64,000 bases of DNA from BRH-c25 sp035627615 (lineage in GTDB: Bacteria > Bacillota > Clostridia > Lutisporales > Lutisporaceae). Location of the stretch: contig DASPLL010000057.1 of assembly GCA_035627615.1 (NCBI GenBank), positions 1 through 64,000 of the forward strand, given 5' to 3'. A program made the translations under genes and the position numbers. Below, one piece after another: positions 60,388 to 64,000 of this stretch (position 1 is its first letter; the number at the start of each line of letters is the position of its first letter). Below the pieces are notes generated by a model. The model made no database searches and was not told where the DNA came from. It saw only the letters and a program-made list of their open reading frames with translations.

Positions 60388-62448
60388 GTGTTTACTATTT
60401 CGGATAGATCCACATACGAACCGATGCTGGATATCTTCATATTTGAGACAGTAAAGCAGCTCGAACAGCTTGAGCAGCTTGTTATCTGCACTGAAAAATC
60501 CAACTGCTATACAGAAAATGCAATAAATGAGATATTCCGTATCATGCATACCATAAAGGGTTCTGCCGCAATGATGCTTTTTGATAACATTTCCATGCTG
60601 GCCCATACCATTGAAGACCTTTTCTATTTTCTCAGAGAAGAAAAGCCCCGGGATATAGATTGCGCTGCTTTATCGGATCTGGTCCTGGAAGGTGTTGATT
60701 TTATTAAGGTTGAGGTGGATAAAATCAAAAATGGCCACAAAGCGGATGGAAATGCAGCTGATCTTTCCAAGAAAATCAGAAGCTTTCTGTCAATACTGAA
60801 GGAGCATGGAGGGTCACCGGCATCATCGGATGTTAATAAGCAATTACAGGATGTAAAACAGAAGTATTATATAAGCCAGGACAAGACAGCAGCGGCTGCT
60901 GGCAAAAATGCCTTCAGGGCACTGCTTCATTTTGAAGAAGGCTGCGGAATGGAGCATATAAGGGCATATTCGGTAGTTCATAATCTCAGGAATGTTTCAA
61001 CGGAACTCAATTATATACCGGAGAATGTCATAGCTAGTGATGAGAGTGTAGAAGTGATAAGAAAGGAAGGTTTCACAATATATATAAAGACCGACCTTAC
61101 TTACGGGGAGATCAATGAGCTGCTGCAGCATACTGTTTTCCTGAAGGAATTGGCACTTACTCAAATGGATGATCCTGAACCAGTTAATGAGATCCCGCAA
61201 AAAAAACATATAATGCTCGAGGATGATGGGGTTGAAGCGCCAAAGCTTCAGAAAGAGGAGGCTACTGTCTCCTCGGGACTTCAGCAGAGCCTGATCAGTG
61301 TCAATGTAAACAAGCTTGACAGGTTGATGGATCTTGTTGGGGAAATGGTAATAGCGGAAGCAATGGTTACCCAGAATCCGGATCTTAAGGGACTGGAACT
61401 CCATAATTTTCAAAAAGCTGCAAGACAGCTGAAAAAGATAACAAGTGAGCTGCAGGATATGGTAATGTCTGTCCGTATGATTCCGATTTCTGCAACCTTT
61501 CACAAGATGCACAGGATCGTCCGTGACATGTGCAGGAAGCTGAACAAGGAAGTACAGCTGGAGCTCATTGGAGAAGAGACTGAAGTAGACAAGAATATAA
61601 TAGAGCACATTTCCGATCCACTTATGCATCTTATAAGAAATTCTATTGATCACGGGATAGAAGCCGCAGAAGATAGAAAATTAAAGGGAAAGCCGCAGTC
61701 TGGTACAATCACCCTGACAGCGCAGAATGCCGGAAGTGATGTAGTCATTACGGTAAGAGACGACGGCAAGGGCCTTAACCGTGAGAAGATACTCCAGCGG
61801 GCTAAGGAACACGGTCTTATACATAAACCTGAAGAAGAAATGTCTGACAAGGAGGTTTATTCACTCATTTTCCTGCCGGGTTTTTCTACAAAAGACAATA
61901 TAAGTGAATTTTCAGGCAGAGGCGTAGGCATGGATGTGGTAGTAAAGAATATAGAAACGGTTGGAGGCTCTGTATCGGTAGACAGCACTGCCGGTGCAGG
62001 TGCGACAATAACAATGAAGATACCTTTGACTCTTGCAATTATTGACGGAATGAACATCAAGGTGGGGAGCGCCATGTACACCATACCCACAATAGCTATC
62101 AAGGAATCCTTCAGAGCGGAGAAAAAAAACATAATTATCGACCCGGACGGTAATGAGATGATAATGGTGAGAGGTCAATGCTACCCGGTACTGCGGCTTC
62201 ATGAACGTTTCAGGGTAAAAACAGATGTTACGGATATTCCTAAAGGCATCATTGTGATGGTCGAGAACAGGGAAGACTATATTTGCATGTATGCTGATGA
62301 ACTGGTCGGAGAACAGCAGGTTGTTGTAAAGACACTGCCTTCCTACATCCGGAACATGAGAAGGATTCGGGGCCTGGCAGGGTGCACTTTACTTGGTGAC
62401 GGCAGGATAAGCCTGATTCTGGATATAGCAGGTTTGGTTGAGAAATAA
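60388..62448 (+). CDS. cheA: Chemotaxis histidine kinase CheA
   Basis: A 686-residue CheA. HPt domain (~1-110) with phospho-acceptor His54 in IMHTIKGSAAMM; a long P2-like region; dimerisation P3 (DRLMDLVGEMVIAEAMV); ATPase P4 with N box HLIRNSIDHGIE, G boxes DDGKG and GRGVGMDVV; CheW-like P5 at the C-terminus. The frame opens with GTG 60388, which overlaps the only strong ribosome binding site (GGGGGTG); the next plausible start by spacing is ATT 60397, so the start is uncertain by three codons. Signals receptor state to CheY. Confidence 0.95.
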   Translation: MFTISDRSTYEPMLDIFIFETVKQLEQLEQLVICTEKSNCYTENAINEIFRIMHTIKGSAAMMLFDNISMLAHTIEDLFYFLREEKPRDIDCAALSDLVLEGVDFIKVEVDKIKNGHKADGNAADLSKKIRSFLSILKEHGGSPASSDVNKQLQDVKQKYYISQDKTAAAAGKNAFRALLHFEEGCGMEHIRAYSVVHNLRNVSTELNYIPENVIASDESVEVIRKEGFTIYIKTDLTYGEINELLQHTVFLKELALTQMDDPEPVNEIPQKKHIMLEDDGVEAPKLQKEEATVSSGLQQSLISVNVNKLDRLMDLVGEMVIAEAMVTQNPDLKGLELHNFQKAARQLKKITSELQDMVMSVRMIPISATFHKMHRIVRDMCRKLNKEVQLELIGEETEVDKNIIEHISDPLMHLIRNSIDHGIEAAEDRKLKGKPQSGTITLTAQNAGSDVVITVRDDGKGLNREKILQRAKEHGLIHKPEEEMSDKEVYSLIFLPGFSTKDNISEFSGRGVGMDVVVKNIETVGGSVSVDSTAGAGATITMKIPLTLAIIDGMNIKVGSAMYTIPTIAIKESFRAEKKNIIIDPDGNEMIMVRGQCYPVLRLHERFRVKTDVTDIPKGIIVMVENREDYICMYADELVGEQQVVVKTLPSYIRNMRRIRGLAGCTLLGDGRISLILDIAGLVEK

Positions 62449-62494
62449 CCGGTAGAAGCCTTCTGAATAGTTATTTGAGAAAGGGGATGCAGCA

Positions 62495-62986
62495 ATGGCT
62501 GAAAATGTGGCACAGGAACTCTGGGAAGAGGAGGATACTCAAAAAGATAAATTCCTAACCTTTGTTCTGGGGAATGAGTTTTATGGCATAGAAATCAGGT
62601 ATGTAACGGAGATAGTAGGAATGCAGCCGATCACTGAGGTTCCGGAGCTTCCTGATTATATCCGTGGGATCATCAATTTAAGGGGCAAAATCATTCCTGT
62701 TATGGATGTAAGGCTGAGATTCAGAAAACCTTTCAGGGAGTACAATGACAGGACCTGCATCATAGTTGTGGACATAGGTGATATTTCCATCGGCCTTATT
62801 ATTGACAGCGTATCGGAGGTATTGTCAATTCCGGGTGGAGATATAGTAGCACCTCCGGAAGTCAGCAAAGGCTCGGGCAATAAATTTATAAAGGGAATAG
62901 GTAAGGTTGGAGGCGACGTAAAGCTCATACTTGACTGCGATAAGCTTCTTAATGATGAAGAAACTGAAAATCTTTCCAATCTGTAA
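62495..62986 (+). CDS. cheW: Chemotaxis coupling protein CheW
   Basis: A 163-residue CheW: FLTFVLGNEFYGIEI opening, ITEVPELPDYIRGIINLRGK and a closing ILDCDKLL. It links CheA to receptors. GAAAGGGG before the ATG. Lies 46 bases after cheA and 29 before a receptor gene. Confidence 0.94.
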   Translation: MAENVAQELWEEEDTQKDKFLTFVLGNEFYGIEIRYVTEIVGMQPITEVPELPDYIRGIINLRGKIIPVMDVRLRFRKPFREYNDRTCIIVVDIGDISIGLIIDSVSEVLSIPGGDIVAPPEVSKGSGNKFIKGIGKVGGDVKLILDCDKLLNDEETENLSNL

Positions 62987-63015
62987 TAATTGTAATATTG
63001 AAAGGGGTAATATAT

Positions 63016-64000
63016 ATGAAATGGTTCATGGATATGAAAATTGCAGTTAAGCTTATATCAAGCTTTGTAATAGTGGCTATTATTGCAGGGGTCGTCGGTG
63101 TTGTCGGGATAACAAATATCAGGGCTATTGATACCAATGATACTTTGTTGTATACACACATGACTATGCCCCTATCTGACGCAGCCCAAATGGCAAAGCT
63201 CTTTCAAAGGGTACGTGTCAACACACGGGATATGATTCTTGAAAGTGATATTAATGAAGTTAATGCACGATATCAGGATATTGAAAAAATAATTACTGAA
63301 TTGAATACACTGTCAGGAGAATTTGAGAAGAAAATCCTTTCTGATATAATGAGAAAGGCATTCGATGAATTTATGGCAACAAGAGAGGATTTTCGGGCTC
63401 ATTTGGACACTTTGTTGGAGTTGTGCAAAGAGAACAGGGATGAAGAAGCTTTAGCGTTGATAAAGGGTGAGATGCGTGAGTCAGCTGATGCAGAGCAGGC
63501 TGCAATAGACAACCTTGTTCAACTAAAGGTGGAGGATGCAAAAACAAAATCCGCTGCAAATACTGCAACTGCTGAAGCTGCTTCAACCACAATGCTGGCT
63601 GTTATTGCCGGGGCTGTCGTACTGGCGCTTGTACTGGGAATACTTATATCAAACATTATAAGCAAGCCTGTTAAGGAGCTGGCGAAGGCAGCGGACAAGC
63701 TGGCTGTGGGAGACATAGATGTCAGTGTCAATACAGCCAGGAAGGATGAGATAGGTAAGCTTATGGAATCCTTCGCCAGGATGGTGGCAAATATCCGTGA
63801 ACAAGCCGTTGCAGTTGAGAAGATTGCCGGCGGTGACCTTACGGTAAACGTCAGCGTGAAATCCGACAATGACCTTATGGGTAAGAAGCTGACTGAAATG
63901 ATCGAAAAGAACAATGAAGTGCTGGGCAACATAAGCGCAGCCTCTGAGCAGGTAGCCTCAGGCTCCAAGCAGATGTCCGATTCCAGTATTGCACTTTCCC
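63016..64000 (+). CDS. Methyl-accepting chemotaxis protein (3' end beyond the window)
   Basis: The first ~328 codons of a chemoreceptor. TM1 ~13-33 (FVIVAIIAGVVGVVGI), an extracellular four-helix-bundle sensor (~35-190) with the Mcp 4HB_MCP look, TM2 ~194-216, HAMP ~217-270 (SKPVKELAKAADKLAVGDIDV) and a second HAMP-like segment, then the start of the signalling domain (ISAASEQVASGSKQMSDSS). Runs off the window at 64000. AAAGGGG precedes the ATG. Ligand unknown; placed to work with CheA/CheW just upstream. Confidence 0.9.
   Translation, partial: MKWFMDMKIAVKLISSFVIVAIIAGVVGVVGITNIRAIDTNDTLLYTHMTMPLSDAAQMAKLFQRVRVNTRDMILESDINEVNARYQDIEKIITELNTLSGEFEKKILSDIMRKAFDEFMATREDFRAHLDTLLELCKENRDEEALALIKGEMRESADAEQAAIDNLVQLKVEDAKTKSAANTATAEAASTTMLAVIAGAVVLALVLGILISNIISKPVKELAKAADKLAVGDIDVSVNTARKDEIGKLMESFARMVANIREQAVAVEKIAGGDLTVNVSVKSDNDLMGKKLTEMIEKNNEVLGNISAASEQVASGSKQMSDSSIALS

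Overview
The window reads as a low-to-moderate GC chromosome segment of an anaerobic, endospore-forming, motile member of the Clostridia that ferments amino acids. Evidence: a complete glycine reductase operon with two in-frame UGA (selenocysteine) codons, a spore photoproduct lyase gene, a chemotaxis operon with CheX, DegV and VanW family proteins, AGGAGG-type ribosome binding sites and frequent TTG/GTG starts.

Layout. 1-1521: the end of a DinG-like helicase gene, a GNAT acetyltransferase and a tiny membrane-associated protein. 1667-8923: a LysR regulator divergent from a catabolic cluster (leucine-dehydrogenase-like enzyme, DapA-like aldolase, MFS carrier, M20 hydrolase, YfcC-type carrier). 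9031-18978: a radical SAM gene, an FtsA-like ATPase with a repeat-bearing C-terminus, a VanW protein, a DUF2225 protein and a MoxR/DUF58/transglutaminase operon. 19034-19120: tRNA-Leu(CAG). 19092-34550: a 15.4 kb accessory island between the 3' end of that tRNA gene and a 43-bp direct copy of it. The island holds a sigma-54-dependent activator, an M24 hydrolase behind a textbook sigma-54 promoter, a TRAP-TAXI transporter, three related cupin domains, two zinc-type dehydrogenases, an SDR epimerase, a D-2-hydroxyacid dehydrogenase and a homocitrate-synthase-like enzyme. No integrase is visible. 34673-43220: DegV, HAD phosphatase, EEP phosphatase, splB, a secreted double 5'-nucleotidase, cheX and trmL; a second degV follows at 43244-44083. 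44096-52499: promoter, tandem glycine riboswitch and grdX-trxB-trxA-grdE-grdA-grdB-grdC-grdD. 52657-57433: a nucleoside-type BMP ABC transporter. 57709-59118: rpoN, the sigma factor that the island activator needs. 59382-64000: TetR, cheY, cheA, cheW and a truncated chemoreceptor gene.

The most unusual feature is a family of at least seven intergenic palindromic elements (starting near 211, 14311, 35522, 45816, 47617, 49592 and 57471). Their arms are built from degenerate 7-bp tandem units: a G every seventh base in the left arm and a C every seventh base in the right arm. Several surround a GCTTCGAAG core and swap exact sub-modules with each other. Three sit inside the glycine reductase operon. 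None lies in the tRNA-Leu island, which fits the island being a later arrival.
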